Assembly (NCBI RefSeq): GCF_023887685.1
Contig: NZ_JAMWMR010000019.1
Location: 79,891 to 143,890, forward strand
Reading direction: 5' to 3'
Length of the DNA: 64,000 nucleotides
Source: Streptomyces macrolidinus
Lineage (GTDB): Bacteria > Actinomycetota > Actinomycetes > Streptomycetales > Streptomycetaceae
Shown: positions 33,782 to 43,008 of the stretch, piece after piece
Layout of the letters: each line of letters begins with the position of its first letter
Numbering within the stretch: position 1 is the stretch's first letter
Notes under the pieces: model-generated
Seen by the model: only the letters and a program-made list of their open reading frames with translations
Databases searched by the model: none
Told to the model about the DNA's origin: nothing
Made by a program: the position numbers and the translations under genes

Positions 33782-33965
33782 CGCCGAGGTCCTCGGACGG
33801 GTGACGTTCTCTTCGCGTGGCCGCGTGTCCTCTTGCGGGTGGCGGGAGTTGGGCAGGGGGACTCCTCGACCGTCCCCGACCTCTCGGCAGCTTCCCGCGC
33901 GCTCGGCCTCGCTCGCGCGCGGGAGTTCGCTGGACAGGGGAGACCCCTAGCGGAGGTGGCTGCCC

Positions 33966-34451
33966 GTGCCCGCCTGTTACGTACCCGTCCGTCTGGCCGT
34001 CACGGTGCTGGCCGTCGTCGCGAGTGCCGGCTGCATGAGCGTGGGGAACGACGCGGGCAGCCCCCGGCCCGCGCACTCGGCGGGGCGGCACGGCGGGACC
34101 GCCCCGGACGGCGGGGCGCGGGCGAGCGGCGGCGACGGCAAGGCGGCGGGCGGAGCCGCGGTCAAGGGAGGCCCGGCGAAGCCGGGCACGTCCGGGACCT
34201 CCGCCGCACCCTCCGCGTCGGCCTCCCGGGGCGACGCCAAGAGCCGGGACCCCGAGCCGCCCGCCAGGGGGGAGACCCCGAAGGGGGACGACGGCAGCAG
34301 CAGGCCGGTGCCGCCCGCGCCGACGAAGGCCGAGCCGCTCCCGACCCGCACTCCCCCCGCGCCGTCGCCGCCCCAGGAGCCCGACCCGCCGTCGCCCTCC
34401 CCGACCGTCGCGGAGCCGTCGTCCTCGGCGCATGAGCCGACCCCGCAGTAG
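33966..34451 (+). CDS. Pro/Ser-rich putative lipoprotein
   Basis: The 161-aa product has a hydrophobic leader (VRLAVTVLAVVASAGC) ending in a plausible lipobox with Cys23. The rest is low complexity: Gly/Ala-rich then Pro/Ser-rich (PAPTKAEPLPTRTPPAPSPP), suited to a cell-wall spacer. GTG 33966 is preceded by CGGAGGTGG. There is no folded domain, so it is either a surface lipoprotein of unknown function or a decayed remnant. Confidence 0.65.
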   Translation: MPACYVPVRLAVTVLAVVASAGCMSVGNDAGSPRPAHSAGRHGGTAPDGGARASGGDGKAAGGAAVKGGPAKPGTSGTSAAPSASASRGDAKSRDPEPPARGETPKGDDGSSRPVPPAPTKAEPLPTRTPPAPSPPQEPDPPSPSPTVAEPSSSAHEPTPQ

Positions 34452-34698
34452 GCGCGCCGGGAACCGGTGCCGCGGGCAGGTCGCCCGGCGGCACAGCGGG
34501 TCCGGCGGACGGCGGTGGGGAGAGCCGTGTGGTGAGGCTCACCCGGGGAGCGCCGGAATCGGTTTGCGCTCGCCGGGCTCGGGTGCGTATGGTGGCAGAT
34601 CGTTTGATCCCATTTGCCCGGCGCCATCATGACGCGCCGCGTGTGGCGCGTACTCTCCCTTGCCGTGGCCGGACCGCATTGAGGCGGTCGATTGCGAA

Positions 34699-34736
34699 TT
34701 CACGGAGTTTGGGCGCGTGCCGTGAACTCCGGAAGG
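34699..34736 (+). promoter_or_regulatory. mutually exclusive hairpins in the DEAD-box helicase leader
   Basis: TTCACGG (34699-34705) can pair with CCGTGAA (34720-34726). CGGAGTT (34703-34709) can pair with AACTCCG (34725-34731). The two helices share bases and cannot coexist. The second reaches into GGAAGG (34731-34736), the likely ribosome-binding site 12 bases before ATG 34749. Confidence 0.5.
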
Positions 34737-34748
34737 TTCGCATTTCGC

Positions 34749-36980
34749 ATGTCTGTTTCCAGCACTGAGCACATCGTCCTGCCCGAGAACGGGGAGGGCG
34801 AGGACCAGTCCACCGCCCCCACCGCCCCCGAGATCACCTTCGCCGACCTCGGCCTGCCCGAGGGCGTCGTCCGCAAGCTCGCCCAGAACGGCGTCACCGC
34901 GCCCTTCCCGATCCAGGCCGCGACCATCCCGGACGCCCTGCTCGGCAAGGACATCCTCGGCCGCGGCCGGACGGGATCGGGCAAGACGCTCTCCTTCGGT
35001 CTGCCGACCCTGGCCACCCTGGCCGGTGGGCGCACCGAGAAGAAGAAGCCGCGCGCCATCATCCTCACGCCGACCCGTGAGCTGGCCATGCAGGTCGCGG
35101 ACGCGCTCCAGCCGTACGGCGACGTCGTCGGGCTGAAGATGAAGGTCGTCTGCGGCGGCACCTCCATGGGCAACCAGATCTACGCCCTCGAGCGCGGCGT
35201 GGACATCCTGGTCGCCACGCCCGGCCGACTGCGCGACATCATCAACCGCGGCGCCTGCTCCCTCGAGAACGTGCAGATCGCCGTGCTCGACGAGGCCGAC
35301 CAGATGTCCGACCTGGGCTTCCTGCCCGAGGTCACCGAGCTGCTCGACCAGGTGCCGGCCGGCGGCCAGCGCATGCTCTTCTCCGCGACCATGGAGAACG
35401 AGATCCAGACGCTCGTCGACCGCTACCTGAACGAGCCGGTGAGCCACGAGGTCGACGCCGCCCAGGGCGCCGTGACGACCATGTCGCACCACATCCTCGT
35501 CGTGAAGCCGAAGGACAAGGCCCCGGTCACCGCGGCCATCGCCTCCCGCAAGGGCCGCACCATCATCTTCGTGCGTACGCAGCTCGGCGCCGACCGCGTC
35601 GCCGAGCAGCTCCGCGACGCCGGTGCCAAGGCGGACGCGCTGCACGGCGGCATGACCCAGGGCGCGCGCACCCGGACGCTGGCCGACTTCAAGGACGGGT
35701 ACGTCAACGTGCTCGTCGCGACGGACGTCGCGGCCCGCGGTATCCACGTCGACGGGATCGACCTCGTGCTCAACGTGGACCCCGCCGGGGACCACAAGGA
35801 CTACCTGCACCGCGCCGGTCGTACCGCCCGCGCGGGCCGTACCGGCACGGTCGTGTCGCTCGCGCTGCCGCACCAGCGGCGTCAGATCTTCCGGCTGATG
35901 GAGGACGCGGGCGTCGACGCCTCGCGCCACATCATCCAGGGCGGTGCCGCGTTCGACCCGGAGGTCGCCGAGATCACCGGTGCCCGGTCCATGACCGAGG
36001 TCCAGGCCGAGGCCGCCGGTAACGCCGCGGAGCAGGCCGAGCGCGAAGTCGCCCACCTCACCAAGCAGTTGGAGCGCGCCACGCGGCGTGCGGCCGAGCT
36101 GCGCGACGAGGCCGACCGGCTGGTCGCCCGCTCCGCCCGTGAGCGGGGCGAGGACCCGGAGGCGGCGGTCCAGGCCGCCGCGGCGGCTGTGGCCGAGGCC
36201 CAGGAGAGCCCGGCTGCCGCCGGGACGCCGGAGGCCGCCGAGGTCTTCGTGCCGGGCCAGCCGACCGCGCAGGACGCCGAGCGGGTCCAGCGGACCGAGG
36301 AGCGTACGGCCGGTGCGTCGTCGTACGAGCGTCGTGAGCGCCGGGACGAGCGGGGCGGCTTCGGCCGCGACCGGGACCGCGACCGGGACCGTGGTTTCGG
36401 TGACCGTGACCGTGACCGTCGTTCGTTCGACCGTGACCGTCGTGACGGTGAGCGTGGTGGGCGTTCGTTCGAGCGGCGTGACGACCGTGGTGGTTTCCGT
36501 CGTGACGGTGACCGCGACCGCCGCCCCTTCGACCGGGACCGTGACCGGGACCGTGGTTTCGGTGACCGTGACCGTCGTTCGTCCGACCGTGACCGTCGTG
36601 ACGGTGAGCGTGGTGGGCGTTCGTTCGAGCGCCGCGATGACCGTGGTGGTTTCCGTCGTGACGGTGACCGCGACCGTCGCCCCTTCGACCGTGACCGTCG
36701 TGACGGTGAGCGTGGTGGGCGTTCGTTCGAGCGGCGTGACGACCGTGGTGGATTCCGTCGTGACGGTGACCGCGACCGCCGCCCCTTCGACCGCGACCGC
36801 CGCGACGACCGAGGCGGCCACCGCGGCAGCGACCGCCCGTTCAACCGTGACCGTCAGGGCGACCGCCCCGGCTTCCGCTCCGGCTCCCACGACCGGCCCT
36901 ACGGCCGTCGTGACGACCACCGCGGCACGGGCTCGTTCGGCCGCCGCGAGGACAAGCCGCGCTGGAAGCGCAACGGCTGA
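34749..36980 (+). CDS. DEAD-box RNA helicase with RG/RD-repeat tail
   Basis: The 743-aa protein remodels RNA, probably in ribosome assembly or mRNA turnover. All core motifs are present: FPIQ (Q motif), GRGRTGSGKT (I), PTRELA (Ia), TPGRLRD (Ib), DEAD (II), SAT (III), TDVAARGIHV (V) and HRAGRTARAGRTG (VI), within about residues 25-385. A helical Ala/Glu-rich linker (about 400-510) is followed by about 210 residues of RDRDR, RGG-like and RDDRGGF repeats, a disordered RNA-binding tail. ATG 34749 is chosen from the family start; weak upstream starts exist in the leader. A 17-bp hairpin terminates it. Confidence 0.94.
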   Translation: MSVSSTEHIVLPENGEGEDQSTAPTAPEITFADLGLPEGVVRKLAQNGVTAPFPIQAATIPDALLGKDILGRGRTGSGKTLSFGLPTLATLAGGRTEKKKPRAIILTPTRELAMQVADALQPYGDVVGLKMKVVCGGTSMGNQIYALERGVDILVATPGRLRDIINRGACSLENVQIAVLDEADQMSDLGFLPEVTELLDQVPAGGQRMLFSATMENEIQTLVDRYLNEPVSHEVDAAQGAVTTMSHHILVVKPKDKAPVTAAIASRKGRTIIFVRTQLGADRVAEQLRDAGAKADALHGGMTQGARTRTLADFKDGYVNVLVATDVAARGIHVDGIDLVLNVDPAGDHKDYLHRAGRTARAGRTGTVVSLALPHQRRQIFRLMEDAGVDASRHIIQGGAAFDPEVAEITGARSMTEVQAEAAGNAAEQAEREVAHLTKQLERATRRAAELRDEADRLVARSARERGEDPEAAVQAAAAAVAEAQESPAAAGTPEAAEVFVPGQPTAQDAERVQRTEERTAGASSYERRERRDERGGFGRDRDRDRDRGFGDRDRDRRSFDRDRRDGERGGRSFERRDDRGGFRRDGDRDRRPFDRDRDRDRGFGDRDRRSSDRDRRDGERGGRSFERRDDRGGFRRDGDRDRRPFDRDRRDGERGGRSFERRDDRGGFRRDGDRDRRPFDRDRRDDRGGHRGSDRPFNRDRQGDRPGFRSGSHDRPYGRRDDHRGTGSFGRREDKPRWKRNG
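36400..36820 (+). repeat. in-frame DNA repeats encoding the helicase tail
   Basis: A block encoding DRRDGERGGRSFERRDDRGG followed by FRRDGDRDRRPFDRD occurs three times (starting near 36430, 36589 and 36694). The copies are nearly identical even at third positions. Shorter GACCGTGACCGT motifs lie between. Codon use there (CGT, GGT, GAC) departs from the GC3 preference of the rest of the gene, which points to recent duplication. Confidence 0.85.
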
Positions 36981-37009
36981 CACCCGGTCACCGGGACAGG
37001 CCGGGACCA

Positions 37010-37046
37010 GGAAGGGCCCGTACGACATCGTCGTGCGGGCCCTTCC
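37010..37046 (+). terminator. terminator of the DEAD-box helicase gene
   Basis: GGAAGGGCCCGTACGAC (37010-37026) pairs with GTCGTGCGGGCCCTTCC (37030-37046), 17 bp with one wobble, loop ATC. Confidence 0.9.
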
Positions 37047-37110
37047 GCGTTCCCGCCCGCAGGCCGTCGCCCGACCGGCTCGGCCGTGGGGCCGCGAGCC
37101 GGATTCGGGC

Positions 37111-37116
37111 TATGCT
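37111..37116 (+). promoter_or_regulatory. -10 element of tRNA-Lys
   Basis: TATGCT lies about 20 bases before the mature 5' end. No strong -35 match is visible. Confidence 0.45.
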
Positions 37117-37135
37117 CGGGGAGGCAACATCGCCA

Positions 37136-37208
37136 GGGCCCTTAGCTCAATTGGCAGAGCAGTGGACTTTTAATCCATTGGTTGTGGGTTCGAGTCCCAC
37201 AGGGCCTA
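37136..37208 (+). tRNA. tRNA-Lys (TTT anticodon)
   Basis: GGGCCCTTAGCTCAATTGGC leads into anticodon loop CTTTTAA (TTT), T-loop TTCGAGT, acceptor AGGGCCT with a G1-U72 pair and discriminator A. CCA is not encoded. Confidence 0.96.
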
Positions 37209-37314
37209 CGGGTTGTAGACGGGGGATACGGCCTCTGACCTGCTACGCGGCGCCCGGTCCTGCTTCGGTCGGCTCGGGCGCCGCGCCGTTCGGCCGATGG
37301 GTGGCGCCAGCGTG

Positions 37315-39675
37315 CTACTCGCTTCTCAGCGCCGCCGCGGTCCTCGCCTTCGCCGCCCACCCTGCGGGCAGCAGCGCCCCCGCCGCGGCGATCACCAGGC
37401 CGCCCAGCACCAGACCGGCCAGTACCGGCAGTGAGTACACCGCCATGTCCGTCGCCGGGATCGCCGTGCCCGCCGCGTGGCCCATGACCGGCACCACCCA
37501 CGTGTGCAGGGCCACACCGACCGGCACACCGGCCGCTGCCGCCACCAGGCCGATCCCGGCCACCGAGGTGAGCACCATGGCGACGGTCTGCCGCGGCGAC
37601 ATGCCGAGCGCCTTGAACACCCCGAAGTCGTGGACGCGCTCGCGGGTGTCCAGCACCACCGTGTTGAGGACGCCCAGCCCGGCCACCGCGACCAGCATCA
37701 GGGTGAACATGGCCATCAGCGCGTCGATGGCGATGATGGTCGGGCTGACCGTGTTCCCGGTCGGGAACACCAGGACGCCCGGCGGCTGCAGGGCCTTGCC
37801 GAGCGAGGCCGCGTAGGCCGTGGCGTCGGTGCCGAACTTCAGGTCGATCCTGAACTGCACCAGCTCCGAGGGGATCGTGAGGCCGAGCCCGGCCAAGGAG
37901 GAGAGGTCGGTCCGTATGACCATGCCGCCCTCGCTGGTGTCCAGGTCCTCACCGACGATCCGCACCGCCGCGCGGCGTCCGCCCGCCGTGAGAGTGACGG
38001 TGTCACCGACATGCGTCCCGGTGGCCCGCAGGAAGCCATAGGGGACCACGGCCTGCCCAGGGCCGTCGAACCAGGTCCCGGAGATCATCTGGTAGGCGCC
38101 CCACGAGGAGTCGCCCTGGTAGGCGACCACCCCGGTCGAACCGGCCAGTCCGGCCACACCGACCCGCGTCTGCGCGGTGCTGAAGTACCTACGGGTGCCC
38201 GGCTGCGCGGTGATCTTCGCGGCGATCAGCGCCGGATCGACCGTGTTACGGGAACCCTTGCCGGCCAGTGGCGCGACGTTCTGCACCGTCACCGCGCCCG
38301 CGTTCTCGCGGTCGAGCCCGTGCTGGACGCCGTTCACGGAGATCGCCAGGCCGGCCCCGAAGGTCACCCCGATGGTGCCGAAGACGACAGCCGACGCCAC
38401 CGTCGCCGAACGGGCGGGTCGGGCAAAGGGGTTGGCCAGCCCCAGACTCAGTGCGCGCGGCAGCGGCAGCCTGCCGAGCAGCCGCCTCACCGCCCGGCCA
38501 CGGCCGGCCCGAGGCGTCCGGCCCAGGGCGATCGCCTCGACCGTGCGCAGCCTTCCGGCCCGTAGCGCGGGGGCCAGCGCCGTCGCCGCGACCACGGCCA
38601 GCGCGACGGCGGAGACGGCCAGATCGATCCACGGCGCGATCGTCAACGAGCTGGTGCTGTAGGCGCGTTGGGCCACGCCCAGGGCCGGGACCGCCATCAG
38701 GTTGCCGAGTACGACGCCGAGAGCGGTGCCGACCGTGGCGGGGATCAGTGCCTGGGCGACGTAGGCGCGGACCACCTGTGCCGGAGTGAAGCCCAGGGAC
38801 TTCAGGATGCCGATGCGTCTGGTCGCCGTGCCGACCGCGCCGCTGACCACGGTGCCGATGACCAACACCGACATGACCAGTCCGATCACCCCGAAGGCGA
38901 TCACGAAGGGGACGAGGGTCGATGTGGTGCGGTTCGCGGACCGTTCGGCCTGCAGGAAGGAGGAGGCCCCGGCCAGCGATCCCGCGGGGACGGCGTTCTC
39001 GATCGCCTTGCGGCCGGCGGTGACCTCGGCATCGGTGGCGGCGTGACGGAAGCGGTAGAGCATCTGCAGGCCCGGCCTGCTGCCCGGTGTCGTCAGGGCC
39101 GCCAACTGCGCGGGGGAGACCCAGGCGTCCGCGGTCGCGGTCACCGACCGGGCCAGTCCCACAACGGTCAGCACCGGCTTGCCCGGCAGGTCGGGAAACG
39201 ACATCCGGTCGCCCGGGCTCAGTGGAGTGGTCCCGTCGCTGAGCACGATCTGCCCGCTGCCCGTGGCCCAGTGGCCCGCGGTGAGGGACAACTCGTCGAC
39301 CGCTCCGCCGGTGTCCGCTCGGCCGACCACACTCATCTCGGGCATGACACCGCCCACCGGCATCCGCGACCTGTTGGCGCCGATCCGGGGGGACAGTGAC
39401 CGCACAGGATAGGGCCCGGCGGCGGTGGTCACGTCGGCGAGGTGCGCGGTCGCGGTGACCTGTGCGGCGGTGACGCGGCCCGGGTCGAACCAAGCCGTCA
39501 GATGCGCGCCGCGCTGCGTGGCGAAGGCGTGCTCGAACGGTGCCCGGGAGGCCACCAGCAGTCCGGTCGCCAGCACGGCCGCGGCCACCGCCATCGTGGT
39601 GGTCAGCACCATCACCAGGGTCTGGACCCGGCGTCGGCCCACCCCCGCGCGAACCACCTTGCCCAGCGCGCTCAT
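37315..39675 (-). CDS. ABC transporter permease (FtsX/MacB-like, two FtsX domains)
   Basis: The 786-aa membrane subunit has an N-terminal helix (about 18-42), a large extracytoplasmic domain (about 45-245), three helices of a first FtsX domain (about 255-375), a fourth helix near 430-450, a second extracytoplasmic domain (about 465-650) and a final FtsX domain (about 655-775, with VVLDTRERVHDFGVFKALGMSP). That is the fused 8-10-helix permease of Gram-positive peptide or lipid-export systems. It overlaps the stop of the ATPase gene by 4 bases. The neighbouring kinase/regulator pair suggests envelope-stress or antimicrobial-peptide sensing, which is inference. Confidence 0.9.
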   Translation of the reverse strand: MSALGKVVRAGVGRRRVQTLVMVLTTTMAVAAAVLATGLLVASRAPFEHAFATQRGAHLTAWFDPGRVTAAQVTATAHLADVTTAAGPYPVRSLSPRIGANRSRMPVGGVMPEMSVVGRADTGGAVDELSLTAGHWATGSGQIVLSDGTTPLSPGDRMSFPDLPGKPVLTVVGLARSVTATADAWVSPAQLAALTTPGSRPGLQMLYRFRHAATDAEVTAGRKAIENAVPAGSLAGASSFLQAERSANRTTSTLVPFVIAFGVIGLVMSVLVIGTVVSGAVGTATRRIGILKSLGFTPAQVVRAYVAQALIPATVGTALGVVLGNLMAVPALGVAQRAYSTSSLTIAPWIDLAVSAVALAVVAATALAPALRAGRLRTVEAIALGRTPRAGRGRAVRRLLGRLPLPRALSLGLANPFARPARSATVASAVVFGTIGVTFGAGLAISVNGVQHGLDRENAGAVTVQNVAPLAGKGSRNTVDPALIAAKITAQPGTRRYFSTAQTRVGVAGLAGSTGVVAYQGDSSWGAYQMISGTWFDGPGQAVVPYGFLRATGTHVGDTVTLTAGGRRAAVRIVGEDLDTSEGGMVIRTDLSSLAGLGLTIPSELVQFRIDLKFGTDATAYAASLGKALQPPGVLVFPTGNTVSPTIIAIDALMAMFTLMLVAVAGLGVLNTVVLDTRERVHDFGVFKALGMSPRQTVAMVLTSVAGIGLVAAAAGVPVGVALHTWVVPVMGHAAGTAIPATDMAVYSLPVLAGLVLGGLVIAAAGALLPAGWAAKARTAAALRSE

Positions 39676-40364
39676 TCGGCCACCGTCCGCACCACATCGC
39701 GCGCGATCCGGCCGTCGACCAGCTCGACGGTGCGGGTCGCACAGGAGGCGGCGAGCGCCGTGTCGTGGGTGACCAGCACGATCGTCTGCCCCTCCTGGTT
39801 CAGCTCGGCCAGCAGTTCCCTGACCTCCGCCGCGGAGGCACTGTCGAGTGCGCCGGTCGGCTCGTCGGCCAGCAGCAGCCGCGGACGGTTCATCAGCGCC
39901 CTCGCCACCGCGACCCGTTGCCGCTCACCGCCGGAGAGGCGGCCGGGGAAGGCACGCGCGTGCCGGGCGACGCCCAGGCGCTCCAGCAGGTGCGCCGCCC
40001 GGTGGCGGGCCAGGGCGCGCGGCCGACCCGCGAGCTGCGCCGGCAGCAGGACGTTGTCCTCCACGGTCAGGTCGTCCAGCAGGTTGAAGAACTGGAAGAC
40101 CATCCCGATCCGTTCCCTGCGGTATCTGGCCAGTGCGGCCTCGCCCTGCCGGTCCAGGCGCAGTCCGTCCACGGTGACGGTGCCCTCGGACGGCCGGTCC
40201 AGCCCGGCGATCATGTTGAGCAGGGTGGACTTGCCACTGCCCGAGGGCCCGAGCACCGCCAGTGCGTCGCCGGCGTTCACCTCCAGGTCCACGTCGGCCA
40301 GTGCCGGGCGCCCTTCGTCGTACTTCTTGTTCACATCGCGGATCTCGATGATCGGCGCGGTCAC
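39672..40364 (-). CDS. ABC transporter ATP-binding protein (LolD/MacB type)
   Basis: The 230-aa ATPase has Walker A GPSGSGKST (about 38-46), Q-loop VFQFFNLLDDLTVEDNV, signature LSGGERQRVAVARAL (about 140-154), Walker B LLLADEPTGALD and the H-loop VTHD. It is the nucleotide-binding partner of the overlapping permease. GTG at 40364 encodes MTAPIIEIRDVNKKYDEG. The gene is divergent from the histidine kinase with a palindrome in between. Confidence 0.95.
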   Translation of the reverse strand: MTAPIIEIRDVNKKYDEGRPALADVDLEVNAGDALAVLGPSGSGKSTLLNMIAGLDRPSEGTVTVDGLRLDRQGEAALARYRRERIGMVFQFFNLLDDLTVEDNVLLPAQLAGRPRALARHRAAHLLERLGVARHARAFPGRLSGGERQRVAVARALMNRPRLLLADEPTGALDSASAAEVRELLAELNQEGQTIVLVTHDTALAASCATRTVELVDGRIARDVVRTVAE

Positions 40365-40485
40365 GGGTCCTCCACGGGTCGGCGGGAACGGCCGGGGTGC
40401 CGCTCCCGCGGCACGTCCTCGATGCCACCGAAGAAGCTAGGAAGAGAGGGGAGTTCGCCGACACGGGGTTGAGCGGGGTCTTGGA

Positions 40486-40503
40486 GGTGTAGCTGGCTAC
40501 ACC
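40486..40503. promoter_or_regulatory. palindromic operator candidate between ABC operon and two-component genes
   Basis: GGTGTAGC (40486-40493), TG, GCTACACC (40496-40503) is a perfect 8-bp inverted repeat. It lies 120 bases upstream of the ABC start and 82 bases before the kinase start, the expected place for the response regulator to act on both operons. Confidence 0.5.
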
Positions 40504-40585
40504 AGGGTTTCGGGGCTCAACGCGCCTGCCTGCCAAGCCGGTTGACCCGCACACTGGTCCGGACCGACACGGGAGGAGAGCGGAC

Positions 40586-42217
40586 GTGAGCGGTAGTGCG
40601 ATCAGCCCGGGCGGAGGGCGCCGACGCCGGGCCCGGTATCAGCCGCCCGCACCGTGGCGCGCGGCGGACGGGGAACCTGTACCGTCCCGGGTCGGCAGCG
40701 GGGTGCTGGCGGCGGTCCGGCTGTTCGCGATCTGGGGCGTCAGCCTGGTCGGGGCGGCGGCCCTGCTGGCGGCCCCGGGACTGCTCCTGGTCGCCGTGAA
40801 CCAGCCGTGGCACCCGCCGACGGTCGCGGAGGCGGGTGGCGGCGGTGAGGACAGGTACCACCTGTGGCTGCTGGTGGTCCTCACCCTGATCCCCTGCGCG
40901 GTACTGGGGGCGCGCCGACTGGTCCGCAGCGGCGTCGGCCAGGAGGGCAAGGCCGCTCTCGGGGCGGGTGAGGCGGTGCTGCTCGTCCCCCCGGTCCTTG
41001 CGCTGGCCGCCCTGGCGGTCCACCACGGGCCGCTGCCCGGTGGCAACCACGGTGTCGTCTGGCTCAGCCTGCCGCTGTTCGCCTGCGGTGTGCTGGGCAT
41101 GCGTGGGGTGGCCGGAGTGCACCGGAGGGTGGCGAGCTCATGGAGCAGGACGCCCATCACCGTGCCCTACCGTGCCGCGCCCGCGCCCGCCACCGGCACA
41201 CGACCCTGGTGGGGACGATGGTGGCCGTGGACGCGCTGGGTGCTGACCGACCCGGCAACCTGGCGGGACCTGCTGTGGACCTCCTTCACCGGAGGCGTGG
41301 GCGCGACCCTTGCGGCACTCGTCGCCACTCCCGTCTGCGCCGTGACACGGTTGTTCGGTGCGTTCCTCGGTCCCGGCCCGGTAGGCCGGAAGCCGGCCGA
41401 AGCGCACGTCTTCCTGGCAGCGGTCACGGTGACGGCGACGCTGCTGATGATGCTTCCGATCGTGCTGTGGGCCGCACCCCGGCTGATGCTCGGATACAGC
41501 CGGTCGGCCCGCTGTCTGCTGGGCCCGAGTCGGCAGGAGGAACTGGCACAGCGCGTCGACCACTTGGCGCAGACCCGGTCCGACACCCTGGACGCCGGGG
41601 CGGCGGAGATGCGCCGGATCGAGCGCGACCTGCACGACGGCGCACAGGCCCGGCTGGTGGCCATGGGCATGGCCCTGGACACGGCGCAGCACCTGGTTGT
41701 CAGCAACCCCGAGGCCGCGCGGAGCCTGCTGGTCGAGGTCAAGGCATCCTCGGTGAAGGCGCTGGCCGAACTGCGCGACCTGGTCCGCGGAATCCACCCG
41801 CCGGTGCTGGCCGACCGGGGCCTGGCCGACGGTGTTCACGCGCTGGCACTGGACCTGCCGCACCGGGTGTACTTCAGCGGTGAGCTGGCGGGCCGGGCGC
41901 CCGCCCCGGTGGAGTCGGCGGCCTACTTCGCGGTGAGCGAGCTGCTGGCCAACGTGACCAAGCACGCCGAGGCCCGGCAGATCTGGATCGAGATCGGCCA
42001 TGACAGCGACCTTGAGGCGGGTACGCTCCGGATCACCATCACCGACGATGGTCGGGGCGGGGCCGATCCGGCCGACGGCACCGGCCTTCTCGGTGTCGAG
42101 CGCCGTCTGGCCGCCTTCGACGGCGTACTCGCCATCAGCAGTCCGCCCGGCGGCCCGACCATCGTGAACATGGAGATCCCGTGCGCGTTGTCATCGCCGA
42201 AGACCTCTTCCTCCTGA
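40586..42217 (+). CDS. sensor histidine kinase (NarX/HisKA_3 type)
   Basis: The 543-aa membrane kinase has about four to five hydrophobic helices in the first 300 residues (for example AIWGVSLVGAAALLAAPGLLLVAV). The dimerisation/phosphoacceptor helix RIERDLHDGAQARLVAMGMAL follows, with the phosphorylated His near residue 349. The HATPase has YFAVSELLANVTKHA (N-box), DDGRGGADPADGTGLLGVERRL (G-boxes). GTG 40586 follows GGGAGGAGAGCGGAC. Its last 37 bases overlap the response regulator gene, so the two are translationally coupled. Confidence 0.93.
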   Translation: MSGSAISPGGGRRRRARYQPPAPWRAADGEPVPSRVGSGVLAAVRLFAIWGVSLVGAAALLAAPGLLLVAVNQPWHPPTVAEAGGGGEDRYHLWLLVVLTLIPCAVLGARRLVRSGVGQEGKAALGAGEAVLLVPPVLALAALAVHHGPLPGGNHGVVWLSLPLFACGVLGMRGVAGVHRRVASSWSRTPITVPYRAAPAPATGTRPWWGRWWPWTRWVLTDPATWRDLLWTSFTGGVGATLAALVATPVCAVTRLFGAFLGPGPVGRKPAEAHVFLAAVTVTATLLMMLPIVLWAAPRLMLGYSRSARCLLGPSRQEELAQRVDHLAQTRSDTLDAGAAEMRRIERDLHDGAQARLVAMGMALDTAQHLVVSNPEAARSLLVEVKASSVKALAELRDLVRGIHPPVLADRGLADGVHALALDLPHRVYFSGELAGRAPAPVESAAYFAVSELLANVTKHAEARQIWIEIGHDSDLEAGTLRITITDDGRGGADPADGTGLLGVERRLAAFDGVLAISSPPGGPTIVNMEIPCALSSPKTSSS

Positions 42218-42825
42218 GGGACGGCCTGACGCGCCTGCTGGGGGCGCACGGATTCGAGGTGGTGGCCGCCGTCGACAACGGCCCCGACCTGCTGGCCGCG
42301 GTGGCGGCCGAGAAGCCGGACGCGGCGATCGTGGACGTGCGGCTGCCACCGACCTTCACCGACGAGGGCCTGCGCGCCGCGCTGGAGGCCCGACGGCTCT
42401 CCCCGGGGCTGCCGGTGCTGGTCCTCTCGCAGTACGTCGAGCAGTTGTATGCCCGGGAGTTGCTGGCCGCGGGCCAAGGCGGCACCGGCTATCTGCTCAA
42501 GGACCGGGTGATGGATGGCGGCCAGTTCGTCGAAGCGGTCCGGCGGGTGGCGACGGGCGGCACCGCGATGGACCCCGAGGTGATCGCCCGTCTGCTGGCC
42601 CACAACTCCGCGGACGGTGCCGTGGCCGCGCTCACCCAGCGCGAGCGGGAGGTTCTCTCGCTGATGGCGGAGGGGCGTTCGAACGCGGCTATCGCCCAGC
42701 AACTGGTCATCACCGAGCGGTCGGTGTCCAAGCACACAGCCTCGATCTTCACACGGCTCGGCCTGCAGCCCTCCGACGACGACAACCGGCGCGTCCTTGC
42801 GGTGCTGGCATATCTGAACCGTTGA
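42181..42825 (+). CDS. LuxR/NarL-family response regulator
   Basis: The 214-aa regulator has a receiver domain with acidic pocket AED near residues 6-8, phosphoacceptor Asp52 (AAIVDVRLPP) and YLLKDRV with the conserved Lys near 104. A C-terminal LuxR helix-turn-helix follows: LTQREREVLSLMAEGRSNAA and ITERSVSKHTASIFTRLGL. GTG 42181 overlaps the kinase. It most likely binds the palindrome at 40486-40503 and controls the divergent ABC operon. Confidence 0.95.
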   Translation: MRVVIAEDLFLLRDGLTRLLGAHGFEVVAAVDNGPDLLAAVAAEKPDAAIVDVRLPPTFTDEGLRAALEARRLSPGLPVLVLSQYVEQLYARELLAAGQGGTGYLLKDRVMDGGQFVEAVRRVATGGTAMDPEVIARLLAHNSADGAVAALTQREREVLSLMAEGRSNAAIAQQLVITERSVSKHTASIFTRLGLQPSDDDNRRVLAVLAYLNR

Positions 42826-43008
42826 GCACCCGCTGCGGAAGCGAACGCACCGGTCAGCATGGTCAGCATGTCCTTCTGCGTGATCGATGCGTGAGCGGAC
42901 GGTGTGGACGTGTTGTCGTGGGGCAGCTCGCTCGGCATTGTGAATGTCTCTGACCGGGTGGTTCCGTACTCCCGAAGAAGTGTCCGGAACCCCCGAGGGG
43001 AGCGCGCC

